DNA from: Clostridiaceae bacterium
GTDB taxonomy: Bacteria; Bacillota; Clostridia; Oscillospirales; Acutalibacteraceae
Length of the DNA: 27,533 nucleotides
NCBI GenBank assembly: GCA_904501685.1
Contig: CAJGBX010000005.1
Coordinates: forward strand, 1 to 27,533
Direction: 5' to 3'
A program made the translations under genes and the position numbers. The notes beneath the pieces were generated by a model, which saw only the letters and a program-made list of their open reading frames with translations, did not search any database and had not been told where the DNA came from. Of the stretch, positions 13,433 through 21,614 are shown one piece after another; the first letter of the stretch is position 1; every line of letters begins with the position of its first letter.

Positions 13433-14599
13433 TTAAACACTAGACAAATCATAAAATCTCTTAACTTCATAATCCGGATGCTCATATAAATATTTCTTTA
13501 TAGTTTCCACTATACAAGCTGAGGTATTTCCAATTCCGTAAAAACCAATTGTATTTTCAGCTTTTATTTGCCATTCATCACTTATAGCACATTTAATAGC
13601 ATTTATTATTTCATCCCTTTCGGTCGGACATGAAATAATACTATCTGCCATCAAACGACCCTTTTGTCGGTCACCGATATTTACAGTAGGCGTATGCAAT
13701 ACGGGAGCCTCAATAATTCCGCTTGAAGAATTACCTATTACCGCCTTTGCATTTTTCACCAAGCTTAAATAACGTCGGATACCCAATGAAGCAAACAACT
13801 TGACATTGTCATTCTGCTGCGCAAATTCCTCCAAACGGTTATTGATATATTGTCCTCCGCTGTCAGCATTCGCCTTGGTTATAATAAAGGTAGTTTCCGG
13901 AAAGGCTTTAATCGCACTTAAAACCTCCTCAAGCTGCTGCTTTTCTTTTCCCAACTGAGTAGTAACGGGATGAAAAGTCATACATATATAATTTTCAAGT
14001 GAAAATCCCAAATAATCCTCTAATTCTTCACGAGGAATAAAATCAATATTCAATATATTTTCGACACCGGGATCGCCATAATTAAACACGCGGTCAGGCT
14101 GTTCACCGAGCTGAATAATTCTCTTTCTGTACTCCTCGCAGGCAGGAAAGTGCAACGTACTCATTTTAGTAACACTGTGTCTTACGCAATCGTCAATCGC
14201 ACCCTCAGTGATTTCTCCGCCCGATATATGTGCTATCGGTATATTAGCTACCAATGCAGCTGTGCATATCGGAATCAATTCATATCGGTCACCTATAACC
14301 AATACTAAATCCGGCTTATGCCGCATAAACGCCTCACCGAAACGCACCAAAGCATTTGCCATTGTTTCGTCAATACCCAAAACGTCAGATCTATCACTTA
14401 AAATATCGATTTTTTCAGCAATAGGAACATTATCGGATATAATTTCATTTATTGTAGAACCGTATTCACTAGATAAATGCGTACCGGATACCAACAAACA
14501 TAATGATAAATCCGAATCGTCCAATATTTTATTTATAGTATTACGCATGACTCCGTAATCAGCTCTTGTGGTTGTAACAACGCAAATCTTTTTTTTCAT
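13433..14599 (-). CDS. neuC (legG): Hydrolysing UDP-sugar 2-epimerase, NeuC/LegG family
   Basis: A 388-residue enzyme of the UDP-GlcNAc 2-epimerase fold (GT-B). In the hydrolysing branch it releases the nucleotide and inverts C2, giving ManNAc (NeuC) or 2,4-diacetamido-2,4,6-trideoxymannose (LegG) for the synthase. The N-terminus V-T-T-T-R-A-D-Y-G is the typical opening. D-R-Y-E near 103-106, H-I-S-G-G-E near 123-128 and G-N-S-S-S-G-I-I-E-A-P near 288-298 are the family's nucleotide and sugar contact blocks. Its C-terminus is complete. It lies 22 bp after the FemAB-like gene and 10 bp before the CMP-synthetase gene. The 4,6-dehydratase and aminotransferase in the same operon suggest a LegG-type substrate. 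Confidence 0.93.
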   Translation of the reverse strand: MKKKICVVTTTRADYGVMRNTINKILDDSDLSLCLLVSGTHLSSEYGSTINEIISDNVPIAEKIDILSDRSDVLGIDETMANALVRFGEAFMRHKPDLVLVIGDRYELIPICTAALVANIPIAHISGGEITEGAIDDCVRHSVTKMSTLHFPACEEYRKRIIQLGEQPDRVFNYGDPGVENILNIDFIPREELEDYLGFSLENYICMTFHPVTTQLGKEKQQLEEVLSAIKAFPETTFIITKANADSGGQYINNRLEEFAQQNDNVKLFASLGIRRYLSLVKNAKAVIGNSSSGIIEAPVLHTPTVNIGDRQKGRLMADSIISCPTERDEIINAIKCAISDEWQIKAENTIGFYGIGNTSACIVETIKKYLYEHPDYEVKRFYDLSSV

Positions 14600-14621
14600 A
14601 CTCTTTAATCCTGTTCTGCAG

Positions 14622-15677
14622 TTACGCTCTGTATTGAATCATTCTGCCGTTATTTTTGTTGAATTCGGTATCATTTGCTTCACGAATTGACAATAATTCT
14701 TCATATCTATCCTTCATAAATATTGTTCTGCCAATGTAAAAATCCAAAATTCCGTTTTTGTTAAAGCCCTTTTTAAAGTTGAACAAGCTATCGTTTTCGG
14801 ACATTCCTCCACCCAAATGGAACCGTCTTATTCCTTTATTAAAGGCCCAGCGGGCTGCCTCATATAAAAGAAGGTCTGTAGGAGCTAAATTTCGGTATTC
14901 AATATCCTTGCCGGATAAATGATAGTGCATAAACTTATCATCATAAAAGAACAACGATGCCGCTATAGCCTTTCCCTCATACATAGCCTTAAACAAAACT
15001 GTATGCTCAGAAAACTCGTTTTTCAAATATTCATAATAGTCATCGGTAAAATAATACATCTCAGCAGCATTATGCTGGTCCATTGTAGCAGTATATATCC
15101 TCTTAAAATCCTCTAAGCTATCAAGACTGTTGTCAATTTCAATTGTTACACCGCTTTTTTCTGCCTTGCGTACCATATTTCTCTTTTTAGAGTCCATATT
15201 CAACATTATATCATCAACAACGGCAGTATCCATTGCAACAGTATGGTGAACGTAAAGCTTTTCTATCCCGACTCTTTCACAGTTTTGCTGATTATCAAGC
15301 ACCGGATGAAACCTTATAAACTGTGAAACAACACCGTGCTCATTACACCAAGCAGTCAGCTTATGAATAAATCTTTTTTCAGCCTCTTCGTTATGCCCCT
15401 CACAAATCGGTCCGCCATAGCCATACGGAACCTCCATATCGAAATATATATTTTCAGGTAATAAGCCTTTAAACTGTTCGCTTTTTGCAATATCCTTAAT
15501 TATCATAGGATAACAAACCGAAAAGCTATCGTCTGAATAGTAGAACAATACGCCTTTATCCTGACTTCCCAGTAAAAGGGATTGAACATATTCATTTTTG
15601 TAATAAATATCTGCCGAACTAAACCGGCTTACAACTTCATTCCATCTAGCCCTGTCGTTTGATAATATTACTTCCAT
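14622..15677 (-). CDS. FemAB/GNAT-like acyl- or aminoacyltransferase within the nonulosonate block
   Basis: A 351-residue protein of the FemAB/Acetyltransf_6 (double GNAT fold) superfamily, whose members transfer acetyl, other acyl or aminoacyl groups to amines. Visible features are P-Y-G-Y-G-G-P-I in the first half (residues about 87-94), K-K-R-N-M-V-R-K-A-E-K in the middle (about 168-178), a GNAT-like strand set with A-I-A-A-S-L-F-F, and Y-H-L-S-G-K followed by L-L-L-Y-E-A-A-R-W-A near the end, then F-H-L-G-G-G and F-N-F-K-K-G-F. No membrane helix is present. An upstream TTG (15689) is possible, but the ATG at 15677 is 6 bp from GAGG. It occupies the place where an N-acetyltransferase of the LegH type would be expected, so it may acylate the 4-amino group of the sugar. 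That role is inference. Confidence 0.88.
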   Translation of the reverse strand: MEVILSNDRARWNEVVSRFSSADIYYKNEYVQSLLLGSQDKGVLFYYSDDSFSVCYPMIIKDIAKSEQFKGLLPENIYFDMEVPYGYGGPICEGHNEEAEKRFIHKLTAWCNEHGVVSQFIRFHPVLDNQQNCERVGIEKLYVHHTVAMDTAVVDDIMLNMDSKKRNMVRKAEKSGVTIEIDNSLDSLEDFKRIYTATMDQHNAAEMYYFTDDYYEYLKNEFSEHTVLFKAMYEGKAIAASLFFYDDKFMHYHLSGKDIEYRNLAPTDLLLYEAARWAFNKGIRRFHLGGGMSENDSLFNFKKGFNKNGILDFYIGRTIFMKDRYEELLSIREANDTEFNKNNGRMIQYRA

Positions 15678-15685
15678 AAAGCACC

Positions 15686-16750
15686 TCAAATCTTGAGCTT
15701 CTCTTCCATTCTTCTCATTTCATCAAATTCTCCCATATCAAGGAAGGAATCCTCACTGATAGGATAAACACCGACCTTCATTCCTAAATCCTTCGCCTTT
15801 TCAACAAGGTGGGTCATATGGAACATACAGTCTTCGGGAATTAAATCGATAGTATCCGGATTAACCACATACATTCCGGTGTTAATCATATGCGAAAGCT
15901 TAGGCTTTTCCTCCATACCCACAAGCTCACCGTTTTCTTTTGTGTGAATAACCCCATATGGAATAGTAATGTTTTTAACCGATGCAACCATAGTAATCGC
16001 ATTATTGCTTTTAATATGAAAATCATATATGTTTTCATAATCGGCAAGAATCAATGCATCACAGTTGGTTACGAACAAAGGCTTATCAAAGGTATCCTCA
16101 ATAAGCTTCAGGCTTCCGCCTGTACCCAAAGGCTTGGTTTCTTCAACATATTTCACAGCAAACGGAAACTCTCCGTCGGAAAAATACGAGCGAATCATTT
16201 CCTTTTTATAGTTGACCGTCATATAAAATTCATTTATACCGTACTCGGTAAAACGGTTCATAATCCGCTCAACAATCGGTGTATCTCCAATGGGAATTAA
16301 AGGCTTTGGAAGAATTTTTGTATAAGGATACAGCCTTGTACCCTGACCGCCGGCCATAACCACAACCGGCACATCATCAAGACTGCTATTCTTTTTAATG
16401 CTGTTGCCGTTTTCAAAATCCGAACGAAGAATAATATCTGTAATCATATTATTGTCGTCCAAAACCGGCAATGCAGTAATAAAAGCCTTCTTCATTAACT
16501 GTGAGGCATTTTTTATATCCTCGGATTTTATGCTTTTTGGGTTTTTTGTCATCGCCTCGGTAACTGTCGCATTAAGATTGCCTGTTTTAATAAGCCATCT
16601 TCTTATATCACCGTCGGTAAGACAGCCAATAAGCTTTTCATCCTCAGCAATAAAAAGTATTCCGCAAGAATTTTCGTCTATCATTTCCATTGCATCGACA
16701 ATGGTCAAATTACAATCACCGATAAATTGAGAAAGCATTTCTTTATTCAT
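15686..16750 (-). CDS. PtmE-like CBS-domain sugar nucleotidyltransferase
   Basis: A 354-residue two-part protein. A CBS domain pair (about residues 10-112) carries G-I-L-F-I-A and L-T-D-G-D-I-R-R in the first repeat and A-L-P-V-L-D-D in the second. A sugar nucleotidyltransferase domain (about 125-354) has G-G-Q-G-T-R-L, K-I-L-P-K-P-L, G-T-G-G-S-L and the metal aspartate in N-C-D-A. This layout matches PtmE of Campylobacter, which makes GDP-glucosamine at the entry of legionaminic acid synthesis; the CBS pair may sense a nucleotide. A TTG at 16756 opens the frame, but the ATG at 16750 is 8 bp after GAGGG. It overlaps the aminotransferase gene by 8 bp, which suggests translational coupling. Confidence 0.9.
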   Translation of the reverse strand: MNKEMLSQFIGDCNLTIVDAMEMIDENSCGILFIAEDEKLIGCLTDGDIRRWLIKTGNLNATVTEAMTKNPKSIKSEDIKNASQLMKKAFITALPVLDDNNMITDIILRSDFENGNSIKKNSSLDDVPVVVMAGGQGTRLYPYTKILPKPLIPIGDTPIVERIMNRFTEYGINEFYMTVNYKKEMIRSYFSDGEFPFAVKYVEETKPLGTGGSLKLIEDTFDKPLFVTNCDALILADYENIYDFHIKSNNAITMVASVKNITIPYGVIHTKENGELVGMEEKPKLSHMINTGMYVVNPDTIDLIPEDCMFHMTHLVEKAKDLGMKVGVYPISEDSFLDMGEFDEMRRMEEKLKI

Positions 16751-17921
16751 TGTCAAAACCCTCTAATACTTCTTTAACCTTTTGGGCAACATAACAGATT
16801 TCCTCCTCTGTTATTTGTGTGCTTGAAGGTATATTAAGTATACGTTCCGCATAATACGGAGCCTTTTCAATCTTGTATGTTGTATCCTCTAAATAAGGAA
16901 TTTGTTCATTTATAAGACCCCAAATAGCTCTTGTCTGCACACCGACGGCCTCAAGCGAGGTTATAATTTCCCTCATTGATGCAGAAACTCTATCACGGTT
17001 GATTTCCAAGGAATAAAACCACTTATTAGAATAAGTTCCGCTTCTGAACGGCACTAGTTTTGCAAGCTCAAAGCCATCAAAAAGCTTTTCATACAAGTCA
17101 TAATTTCGGCGTTTTCTTTCGATAAACTCAGGCAGCTCCTCCATTTGAGCAACACCCAACGCTGCCTGGAGATTGGTCATTCGGTAGTTATACCCAACCT
17201 CATTATGAATATAGTAATGCACGTCATTTTTAGCCTGAGTTGAAAGATACCTGATATGGTCCACAACAGCAGAGTCATTAGCAGTTACGGCACCGCCGCC
17301 GCCTGTAGTGATTATTTTGTTGCCGTTAAACGAAAAAGCACCGAAATCACCGATAGTACCTGCAAATTTGCCTGCCAAAGGACCCTCGGTATATCTTGTA
17401 CCAAGTGCTTCAGTGGAATCCTCAATAACCTTTAGGTTATATTTTTTGGCTATATCCATTATGGCAACCATATCGGCAAGATTGCCGAATACGTGTACCA
17501 CAATCACTGCCTTAACCGGCATTTTATTGAAGTAAAGAACACCGCCGATAAACTCACACTCATTCTCACAAAAGGTGCGAAGCTTCTGAGGGTCAAGACA
17601 AAAGCTATCGTCACAGTCAATAAACACCGGGGTTGCGAACTGATACTTGACGGGGTTAACTGCCGCAATAAATGTCAGCGGCGGAACCAAAACGACATCG
17701 CCCGGCAAAACACCGGCCTCTATAAGTGATAAATGTAATGCAGATGTGCCGCTTTGACAAGCACATACGTTATCGGTGTGAAGAAATTTTGCCATTTCCT
17801 CCTCAAGCTTGGTGATATATGCACCGCCGGTAGACACCCAACCCTGCTCAATAGCATCATCTACATATTTTCTTTCGTTTCCCTCAAAATTCGGGATTGA
17901 CAACGGTATAAACTTACTCAT
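16743..17921 (-). CDS. legC: LegC-type PLP-dependent sugar aminotransferase (DegT/DnrJ/EryC1 family)
   Basis: A 392-residue aminotransferase expected to add an amino group at C4 of a 4-keto-6-deoxy nucleotide sugar, using glutamate and pyridoxal phosphate. S-G-T-S-A-L (57-62) binds the cofactor phosphate, E-D-S-T-E-A-L (167-173) carries the ring-binding aspartate, and K202 in S-F-N-G-N-K-I-I-T-T-G-G-G-G is the Schiff-base lysine. The N-x-N-K-I-x-T-T-G-G-G-G form fits the LegC subgroup better than PseC or PglE. Length is normal. In transcription order it follows the dehydratase by 17 bp and overlaps the PtmE-like gene. The pairing of dehydratase and aminotransferase is the core step set for 2,4-diamino-2,4,6-trideoxy sugars. 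Confidence 0.92.
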   Translation of the reverse strand: MSKFIPLSIPNFEGNERKYVDDAIEQGWVSTGGAYITKLEEEMAKFLHTDNVCACQSGTSALHLSLIEAGVLPGDVVLVPPLTFIAAVNPVKYQFATPVFIDCDDSFCLDPQKLRTFCENECEFIGGVLYFNKMPVKAVIVVHVFGNLADMVAIMDIAKKYNLKVIEDSTEALGTRYTEGPLAGKFAGTIGDFGAFSFNGNKIITTGGGGAVTANDSAVVDHIRYLSTQAKNDVHYYIHNEVGYNYRMTNLQAALGVAQMEELPEFIERKRRNYDLYEKLFDGFELAKLVPFRSGTYSNKWFYSLEINRDRVSASMREIITSLEAVGVQTRAIWGLINEQIPYLEDTTYKIEKAPYYAERILNIPSSTQITEEEICYVAQKVKEVLEGFDNE

Positions 17922-17938
17922 ATTTAATACCTCTTATT

Positions 17939-19147
17939 TTACATCTTTGAATCTAAAGATTTACCGGTTTCGATATGCTCAAAATTAGGAAGAAATTCCT
18001 TAATTATCGAGACAATTTGTTCCTTTGAAACATCGTCACAGGCAAAGGCGCTGTCAAGCTCAGTAAACAGCTTATTAACCTTTTTAAAATCAAATAATTC
18101 CTTACCTGTTATGATACCCAGTGCATTTAAACGCTCCATATCAAGCGTTTCCTCATTTGTAAAGAACTCCTCAAATGATTTTTCACCCGAGGTATCGGCC
18201 TTTGAATAATGAACGGGATATTTATTGCTCCCGTTTTTAAGCTCTTCCGCTTTTTCAACCGCTTCTGAATCAGAATCACACATAAGAACATCGTATCCGT
18301 ATTCTTTCAAAAGGTTTGTTGCAATTGCATCAAAGGTCATCATCTGTGCTTCATTGAGCTTCGGGAAAAAGATTTCTCGGTTATTACCCAGCATACAGGC
18401 CAGCATACAAATCTGTCCGCTTTCCTCGGGTGACACAAAGTATCTCTTGATGTCAAGCGGTGCACTTAAGGGCTGAAGCTTTGCAATTCGTTTCAAGAAT
18501 CCGTCCGGCAGAGACCCGTTAGAAAATGCAACATTTGCAAAACGTGCCGTTTTGACCGGGAACCTGTTTGAATACGAGAAAATTACATCCTCCATAAGTC
18601 GTTTACTTGCGCCCATAATGTTTACGGGATTAGCCGCCTTATCGGTTGAAACACAGAAATACGCCTCCGGCGGAAATTCTGCAAGCAAATCAAGCAATTT
18701 TTTGGCGTGAAGTACGTTATTTTGAATAAGTGCCTCCACAGAATAAATATCCTTTTCGCTTCTGACATGCTTATGTGCCGAGAAATTTGCAACAATATTA
18801 AAGCCCTCATGACGGCGGAACATTTTTTCAAACACAGGCGAAGAAAAATCCATAGGATAAGGAATATAATCTTCGGGCACATACATACCCTTAGTGCTTC
18901 TTAAGTCACGGGTTAATTCCGCAAGACCGTTTTCGTTAATATCGACAACAACCAAGCTCTTGGGCTTAAACGGTAATATTGCCTTAATAAACGAGCTTCC
19001 GATAGAACCTGCACCGCCGATAACCAATACCGTTTTATTCTGAATACACTTTGTCAGTGCTTCGTAATTATTTTGTATATCATCAGCAAACATACTTCCT
19101 TTTCTCTTGGTTACATATTCACCGATGAATTTTGATAAATCAAACAT
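17939..19147 (-). CDS. Nucleotide-sugar 4,6-dehydratase, soluble CapD/FlaA1/WbpM-type SDR
   Basis: A 402-residue short-chain dehydrogenase that should convert a UDP- (or GDP-) GlcNAc-type sugar to its 4-keto-6-deoxy form. The NAD-binding G-G-A-G-S-I-G is at 44-50, D69 ends strand 2, A-H-K-H-V is at 124-128, and S-T-D-K-A-A-N-P-V-N at 167-176 is followed by M178-x-x-x-K182. Methionine in place of the usual catalytic tyrosine is typical of the WbpM/PglF branch, but the multi-helix membrane region of those enzymes is absent. Two N-terminal helices precede the Rossmann domain. The frame opens further upstream at 19177, but the ATG at 19145-19147 has AAGGAG 7 bp before it and is preferred. It overlaps the acyltransferase gene by 8 bp. 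It takes the LegB position of the pathway. Confidence 0.92.
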   Translation of the reverse strand: MFDLSKFIGEYVTKRKGSMFADDIQNNYEALTKCIQNKTVLVIGGAGSIGSSFIKAILPFKPKSLVVVDINENGLAELTRDLRSTKGMYVPEDYIPYPMDFSSPVFEKMFRRHEGFNIVANFSAHKHVRSEKDIYSVEALIQNNVLHAKKLLDLLAEFPPEAYFCVSTDKAANPVNIMGASKRLMEDVIFSYSNRFPVKTARFANVAFSNGSLPDGFLKRIAKLQPLSAPLDIKRYFVSPEESGQICMLACMLGNNREIFFPKLNEAQMMTFDAIATNLLKEYGYDVLMCDSDSEAVEKAEELKNGSNKYPVHYSKADTSGEKSFEEFFTNEETLDMERLNALGIITGKELFDFKKVNKLFTELDSAFACDDVSKEQIVSIIKEFLPNFEHIETGKSLDSKM

Positions 19148-20156
19148 TTTGCTTCTCCTTGTAAATCTTATTCTCAAAACGGTTTAATAGCCTTTTTATG
19201 GGTTTTTGAAAAAATATATTGTCTAATTTACTAAAAATTATTCCACCAACACAACACAGTATCACATTTGGAATCAACATTATCCACGGACCAAAATAGT
19301 TGCCATACAAAACATACCATACCATTTGAACAAGATATATGTGGTATGTTGTTTCACCAACTGTAGCAAGTATTTTACCGCCGAACTTATCAGGCAACGG
19401 TTTAGTAAATACCATAACAGATACTGCTACTACAGGGAAAATATACAAAACGGTTGGAAATGAGGTTACAACCCAATTTGTAAATATTTTTGGAGTGTAT
19501 CCAAAATAATTTGCCGCCATTATATATCCTACACCTAAAGCAAAGAATATTGATAATACCGTTTTATTAATTTTGTCCTTTGCTTCATAAAGATACATAC
19601 CTGCACAAACAAATACAATATATCTAAAGAAGCTTAAACGATAAATATCAACCGGGATTTTGAAGTATGTAAAGCATGCTTCAAGCAAAATGTTAAGACT
19701 CAAAAGCAGTGCATAACCCTTATATTTAAATTCCTTTATCACAAATAACATTAAAGGCGACAGAAGAGTAAACTGAATCAATATCGGCACGTAATAACTA
19801 CCAGGGCCCCAACCGCCGGTAAAGAAAGCCAACGCTGCCTCGCTGACACTCACACTGCCGTTAAAAATAAATACGAGTGCAAGAAAAGCATAAACAACTA
19901 TGTATGGTGCAACTATTCGGGTTAACTTCGGAATAATAATCTGCAGTGCATACATATTCTTCAACGAATATTCCTTATGCTTATTGGCAGATAACATATT
20001 GACGTAACCGCTGATAATCATAAATACAGGTATTGCCATATCAACTGTATACGGAAATAAAAAGTTGAGACGTTGCTGGTCAGTCCATAACAAATGAGTT
20101 GTTACAACAAAAATAATACAGATAGCTTTTAAGTAGTCAAATATTCTTTTTCGCAT
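19140..20156 (-). CDS. Membrane acyltransferase (acyltransferase 3 family), probable polysaccharide O-acetyltransferase
   Basis: A 338-residue integral membrane protein of the acyltransferase-3 family, which moves acetyl or similar groups onto sugar hydroxyls of exported polymers. The opening R-I-F-D-Y-L-K-A-I-C-I-I-F-V-V-T-T-H contains the conserved early histidine (residue 21). About ten hydrophobic helices follow, for example at 37-54, 85-107, 120-138, 147-166 and 255-280, and G-E-T-T-Y-H-I-Y-L-V-Q is the typical late motif. No SGNH domain is fused. The ATG follows AGAGGAA. It lies 36 bp after the flippase gene and overlaps the dehydratase gene by 8 bp. Probable target: the sugar units made by this operon; the position modified is unknown. 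Confidence 0.9.
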   Translation of the reverse strand: MRKRIFDYLKAICIIFVVTTHLLWTDQQRLNFLFPYTVDMAIPVFMIISGYVNMLSANKHKEYSLKNMYALQIIIPKLTRIVAPYIVVYAFLALVFIFNGSVSVSEAALAFFTGGWGPGSYYVPILIQFTLLSPLMLFVIKEFKYKGYALLLSLNILLEACFTYFKIPVDIYRLSFFRYIVFVCAGMYLYEAKDKINKTVLSIFFALGVGYIMAANYFGYTPKIFTNWVVTSFPTVLYIFPVVAVSVMVFTKPLPDKFGGKILATVGETTYHIYLVQMVWYVLYGNYFGPWIMLIPNVILCCVGGIIFSKLDNIFFQKPIKRLLNRFENKIYKEKQNV

Positions 20157-20192
20157 ATTTCCTCTCTACTACAAAAAATCAATTAACGAAGT

Positions 20193-21599
20193 TTATCTTA
20201 TGATATTTTTAATTAATTGTGTGATTTTCGCTTTATACTTCCAAGCAAACCAGCACACACCGATGAACAGCACGCCGATAATTGATATTCGAAGCCACGG
20301 CAAGCCATATAAACTTAAGGATAAAGCAGTGCCTACAGCTGAAACCGATAATGCCAAGCATATAATTTTACCGTTATATACACCGGTAAGCTTCATTTTC
20401 CTTACAACCAAATAATGAAGAGTTAATAAAAATGCATAGCCTGCCACCGTTGTATATGCGGCTGCGGTCTGCCCGTAAATAGGAATAAATATTGCATTTA
20501 ATATAACATTCAGAGCCGCAGCCAAAAATGTTCCCAAAGCCATCATCCCGGTCTTTTTTTCATATTGCTCAATATTTACATACATTGAATAGAAAAATTG
20601 AAGGATACATCCCAAAAATATCGGCGGAATGTAATATATGGCTTCTTTGTATTTATCTCCGCCGAAAAACCATATCATTTCAGGTGCCAACAGTACCGCA
20701 AGCATTACCGGAACAATAAATACAAATACATACGGAGCAGTTATCTTACGGCTCAACTCAAAATTCTTTTCATGCAAGCAATCACCTATCATCGGACTTA
20801 CCGCATTATTCATAGATGACCAAAGCAAGGAAACAATTTGACTCAAGCTATATGCTAAGCTATACATTGCATTTGCTTCTGCGCCGCAAATCTGATAAAT
20901 CATAACTCTGTCAGATTGAGCCAACAGCGTGTTTGATAGCAAATGCACAATATACGGCAAGCAAAAGCCTACTGCATATTTTACATACTTTATTTTAGGT
21001 GCGCCCGATTTAGTAAGCAGCCTTATATATATAATTATCGAAATGACTGTTAGCGGCAGCAGTGTACCTACTACACGCCCTAAAACCTTGTCCTGCAAAA
21101 AAACTACAAGTGCTAAAGAAGTACATATTTCTAAGACAGCTATAGATACTGAAATAATAGCATAGGTCTTATATTTATAGGAGTATTGCTGTAATGTGGT
21201 ATATATTGTTACTGCCGGTGACACCAAAAGCGAAGCCAGCATAAGAATCAAATGCTCTGCTTTAATTTCGACAAGCGGAAGAACTATTGATAAAAACCCA
21301 AATATCAGAACATCAAAAACAAGTGTTGCTACAGTACCTAAAATTAAAATTGTCTTAACATAACCGTCAAGGTCATCCTTAAAGTCATGCCGTGCTCTGA
21401 TTAATGAGGCATAAAGACTGAGAGTAATTATAATAGTAATTATATTATACCATGTGGAAAAATTACTGTACTCACCGTATTGTGTTGTTGTTAGAAGTCT
21501 TGTAAAAATAGGGGTTGTAATAAAGCCTATGCCTTTTAACAAAAAGTTTGATGCGGTGTACCATACGCCCGATTTCAACACCTTTGATTGTTCGATCAT
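20193..21599 (-). CDS. wzx: Wzx-type oligosaccharide flippase (MOP/PST superfamily)
   Basis: A 468-residue membrane protein with about 12-14 hydrophobic helices, of the polysaccharide transporter branch of the MOP superfamily. It would flip undecaprenyl-linked repeat units across the membrane. The N-terminus has the typical G-V-W-Y-T-A-S-N-F-L-L-K-G-I-G-F-I with T-T-P-I-F-T-R-L-L-T. Y-G-E-Y-S at about 41-45, D-R-V-M-I-Y-Q-I-C-G near 229, and a late positively charged loop R-K-M-K are also visible. The ATG is preceded by AGAGGAA. It lies 15 bp downstream of the polysialyltransferase-like gene in transcription order. With the EpsG-like protein it defines a Wzx/Wzy-dependent pathway. A teichoic or lipid-linked export role is less likely because of the surrounding genes. 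Confidence 0.93.
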   Translation of the reverse strand: MIEQSKVLKSGVWYTASNFLLKGIGFITTPIFTRLLTTTQYGEYSNFSTWYNIITIIITLSLYASLIRARHDFKDDLDGYVKTILILGTVATLVFDVLIFGFLSIVLPLVEIKAEHLILMLASLLVSPAVTIYTTLQQYSYKYKTYAIISVSIAVLEICTSLALVVFLQDKVLGRVVGTLLPLTVISIIIYIRLLTKSGAPKIKYVKYAVGFCLPYIVHLLSNTLLAQSDRVMIYQICGAEANAMYSLAYSLSQIVSLLWSSMNNAVSPMIGDCLHEKNFELSRKITAPYVFVFIVPVMLAVLLAPEMIWFFGGDKYKEAIYYIPPIFLGCILQFFYSMYVNIEQYEKKTGMMALGTFLAAALNVILNAIFIPIYGQTAAAYTTVAGYAFLLTLHYLVVRKMKLTGVYNGKIICLALSVSAVGTALSLSLYGLPWLRISIIGVLFIGVCWFAWKYKAKITQLIKNIIR

Positions 21600-21614
21600 A
21601 CTTTTCCTCTTTGC

